Assembly (NCBI RefSeq): GCF_029784165.1
Contig: NC_073696.1
Coordinates: 112,190,665 to 112,254,664, forward strand
DNA: 64,000 nucleotides
Source: Wyeomyia smithii
Taxonomy: Eukaryota > Arthropoda > Insecta > Diptera > Culicidae
Reading direction: 5' to 3'
Position 1 is the stretch's first letter, and each line of letters opens with the position of its first letter. The notes beneath the pieces are model-generated. The model did no database searches and was not told the DNA's origin. It worked only from the letters and a program-made list of their open reading frames with translations. Positions 24,868 to 36,899 of the stretch are shown in pieces. Position numbers and translations under genes: made by a program.

Positions 24868-24916
<49 letters not shown>
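24868..24916. repeat. (AG)n microsatellite
   Basis: Uninterrupted AG dinucleotide run of about 49 bp. It causes the Ser/Leu-rich spurious frames on the minus strand. Confidence 0.97.
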
Positions 24917-24919
<3 letters not shown>

Positions 24920-27900
24920 GCGAAGAAAAAAACCGCCACTCAAAGCGCAATGTTGACTAACTTTTTCATTCGACTCGTATAGTTGATTTTGACGGTGGAA
25001 GTCCTGGGGAATAAATAAGTGCATCACAAAAGCCGTGAAGGTGTTAAATTTTATTTTTAGATTGAATTTTATATACTCTGACCATAATTGATCATTATTT
25101 TGTTGACCATAAAAATGGTTAGTGAACCACACATAACATCTTGTTGTTCTAACGGTAATACTAAGGATAATTAAAAAATTAGCGTTTCTATTCAACAGTT
25201 TATCGGACTAGTACCTTTCATACAAATTAAGTATTCATATATTGTACATTGATCTTGTCCTATGTGCAACCGATGCTCTTTAATCAAGGTTATTGCTCCG
25301 CCCCTAGTCATGTCCTAGTTTACGAACACGGTGGATCCAAAAACTTTCATTTTCCGTTCAAACTTTCGTAATCACGTGGCTGTCAACCAGCCGTTTCTCA
25401 GCTGCTGTGCGACGTTTATTATTACCACATCAATGTAAATGCAAATTTTAACTAAAATCGTCCAATCCGGTATACATTCTCACCTCGGTCGACAAACGTG
25501 TGCAGTGCTGCTGTGCTGCTTTAGGACCCAACTAACAGCCAATGTCAAAGGTTGACCGTGTCTGCTTGGTTGTGTTGCACGGTACCTGAGCATTACGTAA
25601 TGACGTTGCGAGCCATTCTCCCCTACGGAGTCTCTACCGCAAGTCAAAGCCAGATACTGCAACAACAATTTGGCTAGATGGGACAAACCTTTCCAACCCT
25701 CTCTTATTATCGCAGTCATTAGATTTCGTCATTATCCAGAAGACGACCGTTTCGGGCAGTGGACGAGTCCCGGTTGCAGCCTACAGCTCATGAAGTAGAT
25801 AGCAAAGCATACCGAACAAGTTGCTGAACTGCAAACGTTTATGCACCACCATGGTTTTGATTATTCTAAAGCCCCCTAAGCCGCATCAATTTTACCCTGG
25901 GGTGGTCCATTGTAACTTTTTTCACAGATTAGAATATAAGCTCAAGAAACATTCAAGACCACCCGACGCTGCATGAACTGTCGTGTTCAGCGTCGCTTCC
26001 TACGTATTTCTGACGGAATAGCTCCAAATAGGCAGACGGCACCAGAAAATTTGCGGTTTGCTGCGGAACGTGTGTATAGCATCATGTATGCCCAATGCAT
26101 TACATACATACATTCATACTGACTCACAAAGGTACCGAAATAACATGGTGTTTATTTGGTTTACCAGATTGCATCCATTGCATTTACCGTAAGCGTTCTT
26201 GTTCGAAAGTTAACGGAACCGGTGGCAACCCCTTTTGAATCCCGAAGGAAAGAAACTTGTTGGTAATGTTTGTTCTGGAAATTATACAAAAATTTGATAA
26301 TTTGATAAATATTTTTGACATTTACATTCTCAACTGTCACTCATTAATCTTACTACTCGCAATTGGGTTTAACGTATTGTCTCTATGGTGAAAGGTCCTC
26401 GCCAAAGTGTACCTTCCATCAGTTTTATTCTCCATTACTGGTGTTTTCTCTAGTACCGCGAAAATCACCGCTGAATTGATAAATTCCAAAGCTTCATTTT
26501 TCCGTACCTTTCCTTGCTGCAAACATTATCGCAATACAATTGTGCTGGAGCATCTCCATCGCGGTTACACGGTTGTAAGTAGTAACCAAAGAAGCTGCGC
26601 CCGTACTTCTTTTGTACGGGTACTTGACGCCACGGAAGGAAGCGAGTCTCAAATCTCAGTTTTCACGCTTTGAATCCAGTTTCGCGCTTTTCTTTCGACA
26701 AGTGGATTTGAATAATCGAGCGCCCACCCTCATTCTCCGCTTGCTTCCTAGATAAAGCGTACCTCCGCCGTCAAGAGGGGATTTGGAAATGATAGAAGAT
26801 CAATGAGCACGGAACAAAATCACCAACGAACAAGCTGTAAAGTGCACAAGCAAAAAAGTGTAATTCGATTTTGGAAAAATCGACTGTCGCTTAACTGTCA
26901 CCACGCTGCCGTTGCTGCATGAAATAACCAGATACCGAGGCAGGTTTCCAGTGTAACTGACAAAAATAAAATATTGCTGCAAAGATTAGCGACTCTGATG
27001 GGGGATGTTTTTTGTTACTGCGGAGTTCATCCAAATCTTCGCTAAAGTACGTGAAGAGGTTATCGATAGTGAAACATGAGAGGAAATTGTAATTTGGAAA
27101 CAATACCTGTAATAATTATGTCTTGAAAAGTTAGTGCAATTTTTTAAATACTTTTTTATCACTAACGCCAAAAAAAAAGTGCAAACTATTAGCTCCCTAC
27201 TAACCTAAAAATTTTATCAATTAAGTGTCGTATTGAACTGTAATATAAAAACTTTAGTACCCCGAAAAAAGTCTTAAATATTTATAATTAACTGTTAGCA
27301 TTTGGCTGTTTCTACATGATTTTTTGTTACATAAGTGCTCTAAAATTTATTTATAGTCAGTTTGTTTTCTCCGTGACTCAGAAAATTTTTAATCGTTATT
27401 CTAGTTGTTCGAAAAACCATTGGTCAACACAGGTTTTGCCTTGAAGCTCAAACTGAAAATTGTAAAAAATAGATGAAGACAAATTCCAACAGAAAAAAAC
27501 TCAGTATAATCTACGACCAAGTTCTCAAATGGAGCGCCACTTTTTATAAGAAAACGGGAAGCAATTTATTTCACGTAAATCGTAGTTGAATGTGAAATCG
27601 TAAACAAATAACCACAGTTTAATCGCCCTATACCGAAGTAAGTCCTGCCTTCCAGACTGGATGCGTTCTGTTTGTACTCAATTTGTCAAAATCATAACAG
27701 TATTTATCATCGCCGGAGATCAAACAACAAGCTACAGGGCAAAACAGAACAAAAGACTATAAATCATACTGTTCGCTCGATTTTTTGCCCCTTGTTTGCT
27801 GGTCTCTTCCATTCATTCATAGATGTGCCTTTTCGTCGTCGATTTACAGCCACTTAGCCGTTGAAATTAACCCTGCGAGAGGCGGCTGAGTGAGGGTGGT

Positions 27901-29335
27901 GGGTAGTGGTGGTGTGGACATAGATTCCTCATCTGAATTCATGTGCTTCCTAATGTGTTATCATCCTCACCGGAACCCACTACCGGCTGCATGGCGATTT
28001 GCTATATTCAACCACTATTGTTATCTGACAAAACCGTCTTGTTTCCTGGTCGAAATCATTTATTCACTCTCCCGAGAGTGAGCGTTTGTTTGGGTTCGAT
28101 TGGAATGGAAAAACAGATTTGGTTACCGGAAAATGGTTTGTCTGTGTTTCGAGACAAAGCTGTTTTGAATCTTGATGGACTAAATAAGTTAAGTGATTTA
28201 TTGGTGTTTTTGCTGCCATTTGAAATGACAAATGATCCGATTATTGATTTATTGAGTATAATTTAGTAAAAAATCGTTAAATGAGTGAAATTACATACCA
28301 AGCGAAGCGTATCATTCAATAACAGCACATTGAAAAAAAAAAAAAATCTTGATTCATCTTATATACGATTAAATTAGGTTTATCAACTTATGGCAACCGC
28401 ACTCTGTCGCATTATTGACACATCAAAGATTTCTCTGATACAAGTTGAAGCTAACTAAATTCGCTTTAGCCGTAGGGACTTGCGCCAACCGGGACCGTTA
28501 TGTCACACTGCGGTACAAACCGTTGCGGTTATTGGGATACAAGCAAAACCAAACGTCGTACAGTAGCAACCGGCAGTGCACGTTAATTTTTCGAAAAATT
28601 TCCCAAAGATCAGACAGCGTAGCCGAACTGCCTATTGAATAACAATCAGGTAAGCGAGTGTGCTATTCCCAGACTTTTCGTGATGGGAAAAGCGGAAAAT
28701 GATGGCACTTTTTTACTGTTTCGTCTCGGCGGGATTCTTCGCTTCGCCATACCGTACAATGCTAAAAAAGGGTATGGGTTGATATAACTAGGCTGAAGTA
28801 AGCATTGGTATTCGACTCAAAAGCTTATCCAATCATCGTGATGGTGTTTCGACAGGGGATGTTGAGTTTACATGGGGGTTAGCACGGTTCGGTATACCTT
28901 TGTAAATATCAGCCTAATTCGGTTTATACCAGTTGTTGATGTGATTCTGGTGCTGGCATTGATGTTGTTATGTAATAATCTATATTCCAGGTTCGTTTCC
29001 TTAGGAATAACAATTTACCCAATTCTAACTTCAAGTATAATGAAAAATGTTGAATTAGTGTCGAGGGACTGACCCACTTGTAATTCTTGGAAAGAGATTT
29101 TTTGGTTGTCCGCTGATTTGTTATATAGTGAAAATATAACACTGGAAAAAATGGCATAAACTTCGAGTAATTGAACCAGATTGTCGTAAAATTTTCTAAC
29201 AATACTGAAAGAATTAAAATCCATCCTCATAACTACTACTCGTCGTCAATAGTTTTATGAATTTTTACACTAGCATACGAATGAAATATTCAGAACACCA
29301 GAAGTCAACTCGTCGCTGGTTTTGTAGCTCTAGAA
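24920..29335. other. Non-coding stretch of about 4.4 kb
   Basis: No domain-bearing ORF, RNA gene or element terminus is visible. There are short A-runs (for example 28334-28347) and many small frames without motifs. Confidence 0.4.
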
Positions 29336-29339
29336 AAGC

Positions 29340-29702
29340 CTGGAATGCGGCCACACTCCGGGTGTCCGGATCTTGACATATACTCATACGAGAATGTGCT
29401 GCAACAGCGTTGAGGCCCTCCTACAGGCATATTCCATGTGGCTCCCAAATGCAAACTGGTCGTCGACCACCACCGGCCGTTACTTCGACCACTTTGATCC
29501 TTCGAAAGTAATGTTTGAAATCTTGTATAGAGCGGTATCGGTATAAAGAAACTGCAAAGCGTTTGGTTAGTAATTGATAGCCTTTTTTCACGGCAACAAG
29601 AGCAGCGTCTGTCGCCTCCAGACACCTTTGCATGACTATCAGGAACAGTTCAGCCGGAAGGCCGACTATCCTTGGTCTGTGTTTGTAATATCGGACCGTC
29701 AA
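29340..29702 (-). pseudogene. R1-clade LINE RT fragment, heavily decayed
   Basis: On the minus strand, LPAELFLIVMQRCLE at about 29610-29660 corresponds to the LFRAVMQRCLDD region of the R1-clade ORF2 at 59220-62276. The nucleotide string GAGGCCCTCCTACAGGCAT at about 29416-29434 matches the region near 59986 of that element. Several stops and missing segments leave only scraps of RT. It lies head-to-head with the RTE-like copy that follows. Confidence 0.6.
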
Positions 29703-29794
29703 ATGTTAGATGGCTCAACAGTCGAAGACTAATCACCATAGCTCTGGAATATCAGAATCGACTTCCACAAAATTGGCAATTTTTAATAAAATAC

Positions 29795-31652
29795 CACGTT
29801 TGAATATTCGGAAACACACCTGGAGGCATCCAAATAGAGAAGCCTGCTCCCAGATCGATCACGTACTGATTGACGGTCGGCACTTTCCGGATGTTACTGA
29901 TGTTAGGTCTTTTCTGGGACCAAACATTGACTCTGACCATTATCTCGTCGTTTGTAAGATCTGCGTACGGTTGTCGAACGTGCTGAAATCTCGTACAGAG
30001 AGGACGACACGTTTTAACATTCAGTGGTTGAAAGCTGATGACATGGCTGCAGAATACGCCAGAGGTGAAAGGAGCATTTTCAGGCGCTATTGAACGGTGA
30101 GGAATCGGATGAGCAGAGCAGGAACAGGATGACGATTATGAGTGACGAACAAGCTGTGGAGCCACCAACACAGGAGGAGGTGAAAAAGGCAAATAGTGAG
30201 CTGAAAAACGGCAGGGCCGCTGGGAAGGACGGTATCCCGGCCGAACTTCTAAAAGCGGGAAGCGAGCGGCTGTACTATGCGATCCACTAGATAATACTAA
30301 GGATCTGGGCGGATGAACAAATGCCGAACGACTGGTTGGAAGGCCTCATATGCCCTATCTATAAGAAAGGGCATCGATTGGATTTTGGCAACTATCGAGG
30401 CATAACGTTGCTCAACTCCGCATATAAAGTGCACTCCCGTATCCTGTTCTTCAGATTGAGACCGTTAACGGATTCCTTTGTTGGCGAATACCAGGCTAGT
30501 TTTCGGCAGGGGCGTTCCACGACGGATCAAATCTTCACCCTGCGACAGATCCTCGATAAGTTCCGGGAGTACAACTTACCGACTCACCATCTGTTTGTGG
30601 ACTTCAGGGCGGCATACGACTCAGTGAAAAGAAACGAGCTGTGGCAGATCATGCTGGAAAACGGTTTCCCTACGAAACTAATTAAGCTGAGTCGTATGAC
30701 GCTGGAGGGGTCAAAATCGTGCGTGCGGATATCTGGCGGAACATCAGCCGCATTCGTAACGTTGGATGGACTGAAGCAGGGGGATGCGCTTTCCAACTTA
30801 CTGTTTAACATCGCTCTTGAGGGTGCAGAACGAAGAGCAAACATGGAAAGAAACGGTACAATCATCACAAAATCTCACATGCTTCTTGGTTTTGCGGATG
30901 ACATCGATATCATCGGTATCTACCGTAAGGCCGCGGAGGAGGCCTTCTTACCTTTAAAGAGGGAAGCAGCGAGATTGGGGCTTGTCATTAACTCTGCCAA
31001 AACGAAGTACATGGTAGCTGGCAGAGAGCGTGGGAGTCCCCGTGGTGTTGGTGCTGAGGTGGAGATAGATGGGGAACGATTTGAAGTGGTTGACGAATTC
31101 GTTTATCTTGGTACACTTGTGACATGTGACAACGATATGAACCGTGAAGTGAAACGACGAGGTGTAGCTGCGAACAGGGCCTTCTACGGACTACGTAACC
31201 AGCTAAGATCCCGTAGTTTACAAACTCGCACAAAACTAGCGCTGTACAGGATGCTGATATTCCCGGTGGCCCTTTACGGACATTAAGCATGGACGCTGAG
31301 GGAAGCTGATCGACGAGTGCTCGGAGTTTTTGAGCGTAAAGTTCTGCGATCGATACTTGGCGGTAAACTGGAAGATGGAGTGTGGCGCAGACGCATGAAT
31401 CACGAGTTGTACCAGGTATACAAACATGCTGATATAGTGAAGGTAATACAGCGGGGCAGGCTTCAGTGGGCTGGACATGTAGCCAGAATGCCTGACGAGA
31501 GAGCCACCAAAACTATCTTCAGTAGAGAACCAGGAAGAGGCCGTCGGCTCCGTGGTAGGCCTCGCACGCGGTGGAAGAAGATGCACGATCTGCTGGTGTA
31601 CGAGGAGACTGGAGAACGGCTGCCCAAGACAGAAGAAGCTGGACATCTCTAA
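29795..31652 (+). pseudogene. RTE-like ORF2 (endonuclease end, RT, C-terminal domain), broken
   Basis: The endonuclease end reads IRKHTWRHPN, CSQIDHVLIDGRHF and IDSDHYLVV (29800-29960). A frameshift, probably with loss of linker sequence, lies near 30070-30093. The RT is in one frame from about 30088 to 31652 apart from TAG at 30288-30290 and TAA at 31284-31286. Its motifs are AAGKDGIPAELL, NYRGITLLN, ASFRQGRSTTDQI, FVDFRAAYDSVKR, DGLKQGDALSNLLFN, FADDIDIIG and FVYLGTLVT. The C-terminus has RRRMNHEL, GHVARMPDE and RGRPRTRW. The LKQGD motif and no RNase H point to an RTE-like (or mosquito Outcast-like) lineage; the clade call is inferred. Only two point stops in the RT suggest recent inactivation. 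Confidence 0.83.
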
Positions 31653-31715
31653 TTCGTTCGGCCCTAGACCGGTGAACGGTCCGTTAGCCAACAAAGTAAA
31701 GAAAAGTGAGTATTT
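29795..31715 (+). mobile_element. RTE-like LINE, copy 1 (5'-truncated)
   Basis: It runs from the last third of the endonuclease, through RT and the C-terminal domain, to a GTAAA-type 3' end (about 31697-31712). The same truncation point class is seen at 45137 (both begin just before the KHTWRHPN block). It carries a single long ORF region broken by one frameshift or deletion and two stops. Confidence 0.78.
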
Positions 31716-31811
31716 CTTATAGAAAGGAAGTTGTAGACTTATTGGAAGCTGGATGCGCCAACCCTCTCAATGCCAGGGGTCCTAATTTGTGTTTGTTATA
31801 TCATCCCACAC

Positions 31812-32256
31812 ATAAATGGTCTTAATGATAAAGTAAGTCTAGTATGTACACATAATAGGAACCACTTTTGAAAAATAATTAAGCTTGTCGACCACGGAGA
31901 AGTTGTCTAAATACGTTTACCGACACATTAAAGTCAAATGAGAGTGCAACGACTGACCTTCCCGGAGCATATAGCCGAGTAAAAAGTCAGTCAAAATTTT
32001 GAATTTCGATCGGTCTTTGCCAAAAATTTGGCAGTTATCAGAATACACCAGCAACTACTGCGGATCTCAGCACAGTAGAAAATGTAGGACGTATCGTACA
32101 AACTCCTATTGCACGCCTTCGATTCTTGTTATCAAATTTGGGTTGAATGGACACACACTACGGAATTCGTTTTGAGAACAGAACACAAAAGAGGAATAGG
32201 CAATCCGCAAAATAAATCTGAAATGTCGATTCGCATTTGGTAGAATCTCATTGTAT
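31812..32256 (-). pseudogene. CR1/L2-like LINE copy 2, 3' part
   Basis: It matches the 3' UTR and C-terminal coding region of the copy at 16117-18850: GGTCTTAATGATAA at about 31819, the C-terminal region, and the GCATTTGGTAGAATCTCATT block just before 32256. The other half of the same copy resumes at about 36220 beyond an RTE-like insertion. The reading frame is full of stops. Confidence 0.7.
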
Positions 32257-32289
32257 TTATAATTTATTTATCTGGCTTTTCACCACAAT

Positions 32290-33073
32290 GACATGGCCTG
32301 ATTCACAAAGTTTTTTTTCCGATCCACTCGGTTATTAGCTGCCGCTCTCCAATCCCTGGGACACCCAGTACTCCCCGCCAGATCTCGCTTCACCTGGTCT
32401 ACCAATCTTGCCTGCTGCGCCCCTAGTCATCTTCTTCCCACCGGATTCGAGGCAAACACCATCTTCGTAGGGCAGTTGTCCGGCATTCTTGCAACATGCC
32501 CTGTCTAGCATATCCGTCCAACTTTAGCCTTATTTTGAATACTGGGTTCGTAAAGCTTCGCGAGTTCATGGTTCATCCTACGCCTCCATATTCTTTGCTT
32601 CTGTACGCCGCGGCGCCATCAAGATCGTTCTTAGTTCATTCGAAAACTCCGAGTACTCGCAGATCCTCCTCGAGCATTGTTCACGTTTCATGCCCGTAGC
32701 GTTTGTACAGGTTACACTTCGTACAGGGGTTTAGTCTGTTCGACCGCAATTGTTTGTGGAGCCCATAGTAGGCACGACTTTCGCTGATAATACGCCCCGA
32801 ATCTCACGACTGGTAACATTGTCCTTAGTTACCAGTGAGCCAAGATAGACAAACTTGTCGACTCTCTCGAACTCATCGCCGTCGATCGTAATGCTCGTTG
32901 TCGGTCGGCTTCGGTTTCGCCGGCTAGCATATACTTGGTTTTAGACGTATTTACCTGCAACCTAATCCTCGTTACATTCCGTTTCAGTCTGGTGTACTGT
33001 TCTGCCACCGCCGTACAGTGGTCCAATGAGGCAAAAAGTGGAACTTGATTCCATAGCACCTTTTACCTTCATA
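32290..33073 (-). pseudogene. RTE-like copy 2, RT end and C-terminal domain
   Basis: On the minus strand the piece at 33060-32829 keeps NTSKTKYMLAGE (compare NSAKTKYMVAGR in the RTE copy at 29795). The part at 32330-32700 keeps remnants of the MNHELA, GHVARMP and GRRRPG blocks in several frames. The FADD active-site block is absent; it would have lain across the insertion point of the inverted-repeat element or was deleted. Confidence 0.65.
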
Positions 33074-34188
33074 TTAGCTTAAAAGTGTCTTCAGAGCAAT
33101 TGTTTGTATGAATGACCCGTATAATCGCAAATTATATGCAAGTATGAAAAGTTTACTATACTAAAAAAAAAATAACTTTTTCGCGTTAAGATCTCTTAAC
33201 GAATAGTTTATTCAGCAAAGTTGTAGAAGATTCAAAAATATGAAACTTTGTTGAACAAATGAAAATCCTATCTTATTTCGGTAAAAAGTTATAAAGTATA
33301 TTACCTGGAACTTACTTAAAAGTTAGTTTTTTGAACTCAACTTTTGTTAGTTGCATTTTACACGAAAGTATTGTTTGGATGAATTGTTAGGGCACACAAA
33401 ACACACAATATTTCCAAAAGTCATACATCTCCAGGACTTTTCCTTACAAAGTTATATCATATTTTAACTTATTTTTTCGAAACTTCAAGAACGTATAGGT
33501 TAAAAAGGGGCAAGTGGAGTCATGATGTCAATTCTTTTCCTTGAAGTTAAGCTGAAGTACTATGAACTCCTTTGGGTTCCATTTGTCCCAATTCACCAAT
33601 ATTAGAATACGGCGAGCATATGTTACAGTAGGTTTTCATATATCCAAAATACTACCTTTTTCGAGTTAAGAGATAGAGGAATATTTAATTCTGCAAAGTT
33701 TTAGAACGTGCAAAAATATGAATCTTTGGTGAACAAACGAAATTTCTATCTTCATTGGGTACAGAGTTACAGAGTATTTTCTGTAAAAGTTACTTAAAAG
33801 TAATTTTTTCGCACTTAACTTTTGTTAGCTACATTTTACAAGAAAACGTTGTTCTAAAGAAGCATTTGGGCATACGAAACACACGCTTTTGTTGAAGACC
33901 ACACATCTACAGGCCTTTTCCTTACAATGTTATAGCATGTTTCAGCTTATTTTTTCGATAAGTTCAAGAACGTTAAGTACCTAAAGAAGATAGGATTTTC
34001 ATTTGTTCAACAAAGTTTCATATTTTTAAATCTTCTACAACTTTGCCGAATAAACTATTCTTCTATTAATTAACACAAAAAAGTTATTTTTTTATTTTTA
34101 GTATAGTAAACTTTTCATACTTTTTGACAATTTGCGATTATGCGGGTTATTCATACAAACAATTGTTCCGAAGATATTTTTAAGCTAA
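33074..34188. mobile_element. ~1.1-kb inverted-repeat element with tandem internal units
   Basis: The outer ends TTAGCTTAAAA (33074) and TTTTAAGCTAA (34188) start inverted arms of about 200 bp (33074-33285 and 33995-34188), which share CAATTGTTTGTATGAAT, GTATGAAAAGTTTACTATAC and AAACTTTGTTGAACAAATGA. Between them two direct units (about 33130-33500 and 33625-33985) repeat the same pattern (TTTTCGNGTTAAGA, CAAAGTT, AACTTTTGTTAG, CTTTTCCTTACAA). No ORF is present. It interrupts the RTE-like copy and is therefore younger. Confidence 0.75.
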
Positions 34189-34830
34189 GGTCATCAAAGC
34201 AAACGGATTGACTGGATTTTTTTATGTTCGCTTGATTCATTACACTATTACACATCACCCGCTCGAAGCCGGTACCCAGCAATCTACCCGAAATCCGCAC
34301 ACAGCACTGCGTCCCATCAATCGTAGCCTTTATGAGTCTGATCAGCTTCCCCGGAAAGCCATTTTCGTCCATAGCCTTCCATAGCACTTTTCAGTCGATA
34401 ATGTCATACGCGGCTTTGAAGTCGATGAATAGGTGGTTCGTTGGTGTTCTGTATTCACGGGATTTCTGGAGGATCTACCGTATGGTAAAGATTTGGTCCG
34501 CCGTAGACCGGCGAAAGCCGGCCTGATAACTTCCCACAAATCTGTTGGCTAGCGGTGAGAGTCGGCAGAAAATGATTTGGGAAAGAACTTTGTAAGCGGC
34601 ATTCAGGACGGTGATCGCAAGTAAGTTTCTACAGTGTAACTTGTCGCCTTTCTTATAAATTGGGTAGATTCCACTTCTCCGGTAGCTATACCCCAAATTC
34701 TTGCAATCAACCGGTGGCCAGCTCTTCTGGGCCTATCTTAATAAGCTCCGCTCCGAGGTCATCCTTCCTAGCCGATTTATTATTTTTCAGCAGCTTGATG
34801 GTATCCTTAACTTCGCCTATCGTTGGGGCT
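34189..34830 (-). pseudogene. RTE-like copy 2, RT palm/finger remnants
   Basis: Minus-strand pieces in changing frames match the RTE RT: VPAPTIGEVKD near 34830, IYPIYKKGDKLHCRN, NAAYKVLSQIIFCRLSPL, FVGSYQAGFRRSTADQIF (34696-34475), then the AYDSVKR-equivalent region and MDENGFPGKLIRLI (34387-34340). Multiple frameshifts and stops are visible. Confidence 0.7.
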
Positions 34831-35412
34831 GGCACGTCTTCTAAGTTTGTCGCGCCGACGGTCTCGCTTTCTCCGCCGCCATGGTCCTCTGTCTGTCCTT
34901 CACTTTTCGGTCACATCACGATCGTCCGTCAGATTACTACCATCTCAATTCCGGCACATTTCGGTTCGCGGCACAAAGCCTCTGCGGGATGCGTTGTGTT
35001 TCTGGTAGACTTTTGCATTTCCTGAGAATGATGCAGCTGTTCCAGTTCTGTAAACTACTCCTCCTCCAGGCGACGCTTCTTCTCCCGGAAGATTTGGGTT
35101 CGCTGCATCTTCCTCTGTTTGTGTCTCTCCACATTCTGACGAGTGATTTTGATGGTGTCCAACGGTCCTTGAAAACAGCTACCTCTGGCTGGTGCTCTTA
35201 CGGCAGCGCAGCTTTGAGCGAATGCGTGTGGTTTTCGGCGTCGTTAGGCTGCTTCAGTCGCATGAGATTCAACCGGGCGGACGTCGGTACTGAATGTTGT
35301 TAATAATGGAGAGTTTTGGCGCTTCCTCGCCATTACCAGGTAGTGGTCCGAGATTGTGCTGGAAGCAAGTATTATGCACGGCCATGTTCTTGGAGGCGGC
35401 AACGTCGATTAG

Positions 35413-35958
35413 TCATAGGCCCATTTCGTTGGCCAGCTGGTGTGCGCTGAACCTTCCAATCACCGGTTTGTATTCCTTCTCCAGGCCGACCTGAGCGTGA
35501 AAATCCATGGTAATGATCTTGATATCATGTTTTGGGCAGTGGTCGTACTCACGCTCCAAATGCGCATAGAATTCATCCTTGTCGTCTTTGGTATTTTGGA
35601 GGTAAGAGTTGTGCACGTTTATGATGCTGATGTTGAAGAACCGGCCCTTGATTTTCAACCTGCACAATCGAGGGCTGCTTGGCAACCACCCAATCACCCG
35701 TTTCCGCATCTCGCCCATCACTATAAAAGCTGTCCCCAGCTCATATGTATTGCTGCAGCTCTGATAGATGGCATGACCACCGCGGAACGTACGTATCCTT
35801 GAGCCCTTCCACCACACCTCCTGCAGTGTTACGACGTCGAACCTGCGGGATTTCAATATTTCAGAGAGCACTCGTGTGCTCCCTTCGAAATTGGGAGATC
35901 GGCAGTTCCACGTCCCGAGTTTCCACTCGTTAGTCCGTTTTCGTCGCGTGGGTTGCAA
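35413..35958 (-). pseudogene. RTE-like copy 2, endonuclease domain
   Basis: An open 181-codon minus-strand frame with the RTE endonuclease motifs: KLGTWNCRSPNFEG, FDVVTLQEVWW, GTAFIVMGEMRKRVIGW, KGRFFNISIINVH and PVIGRFSAH. The conserved N of TWNCR and E of LQEVW, which bind metal in this family, are present. The GDxNA block has changed to MDFHAQVG, so catalysis is probably lost even here. It begins shortly after the probable 5' UTR and ends with MGL at 35413. Confidence 0.78.
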
Positions 35959-36219
35959 GGCCTGGAGTACAGACGCCGTTTTGAGCTGCTCCTAACATGG
36001 AGGACAGATGCTCGTAAACTCAAAAAAGCCCTCCTCCCTTGGTTGCTTGTATACCAGCTGGTACTCCGTGGAGGTCGGGATAGGAGTGGCTGGTAAAAGG
36101 CTAAGGACCACGTGTGGGGTATTACTTGTTCCTGTAGGCGCACTTAGCACCGATGGTACGCATTATCTAGACAATTGCCATCTATCTCGTTGTAGTGCGC
36201 CCCTGAATGATAGCGCTGT

Positions 36220-36773
36220 GTGAGCACCACTTATGAAAAATAGCAATGAGCCACTGAAGTTTGTGACAGTCTGCGATGGTTAGTACAATTATCATCACCT
36301 TGATATCGTCCGCGAAAAACATACGACATTGGTCTATCAGTAGTAAGGATGTGTCATTTATAAACAGTACAAAAACAGTGGTTCTAGATTACTGTCTTGC
36401 GGAGCACCCGATACATTCGAAAAATTTGCAGATGTGTGGAGTGTTGTATTCCAATTTCAACGTACAACGTTTGATTGACCAAGAAGGAGCTCAGTTATTG
36501 TACGAGAGCAGAAGCAACTCCGAATTTGTCCAACTTGGCGAAAAGGCTACCATGGTTGACGCAATCGAACGCAGCATTCAAATCAGTATAAACTACGTCG
36601 ATTTGGGCACTTTCGATCATGTTTTGTATGCGTGTAGTAGTAAATTGTACGAGGTTGGTAGTGGCAGAAAGTTTTGGATTAAAACCGTGTTGGTCTATCA
36701 AGATATAATACCTGCAGCTTTGGCCATGTCTTGAGGCCAGATGTTGGCTCTCGGATTTTGGGAAGCTGTACAA
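36220..36773 (-). pseudogene. CR1/L2-like LINE copy 2, RT part
   Basis: Continuation of the copy seen at 31812-32256. On the minus strand it shows YILIDQHGFNPKLSATTNLVQF, DVVYTDLNAAFDCVNHG and KLDKFGVASALVQ (36715-36495), then CRMFFADDIKV near 36300. These match the RT of the copy at 16274-18812. Frames change at least twice. Homology starts at about 36720; upstream sequence is unrelated. Confidence 0.75.
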
Positions 36774-36899
36774 AACTCTGCAAAGTTGAAAAAATATTGG
36801 TGTTTCCAGAGCCAGAATGACGTTTAGAAACCGAAGAAATCAAGATGGTAACTCTATATCTCTCAACATGGATATTTTCAAAAGGACGTCCATAGACCA

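Larger units (their letters stand above)
32257..36215 (-). mobile_element. RTE-like LINE copy 2 nested in CR1-like copy 2
   Basis: A minus-strand element whose 3' end is near 32257 and whose 5' UTR reaches about 36200. It contains an endonuclease (35413-35958), RT remnants (34188-34830), C-terminal remnants (32290-33060) and, inside the RT, a ~1.1-kb inverted-repeat element (33074-34188). The flanks are two halves of one CR1-like copy, so this is a nested insertion; about 170 bp of CR1 sequence is missing at the site. Confidence 0.75.

Noticed and set aside
24762..25195. Ser/Leu-repeat proteins on the minus strand
   Set aside because: They are products of translating the (AG)n microsatellite in two frames.
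26407..26673. 88-codon plus-strand ORF as a host exon
   Set aside because: No known motif, no convincing splice context and an overlapping frame on the other strand of similar length.
34660..35303. Plus-strand ORFs of 121 and 140 codons
   Set aside because: They are antisense to the minus-strand RTE-like element, whose motifs identify the true coding strand.
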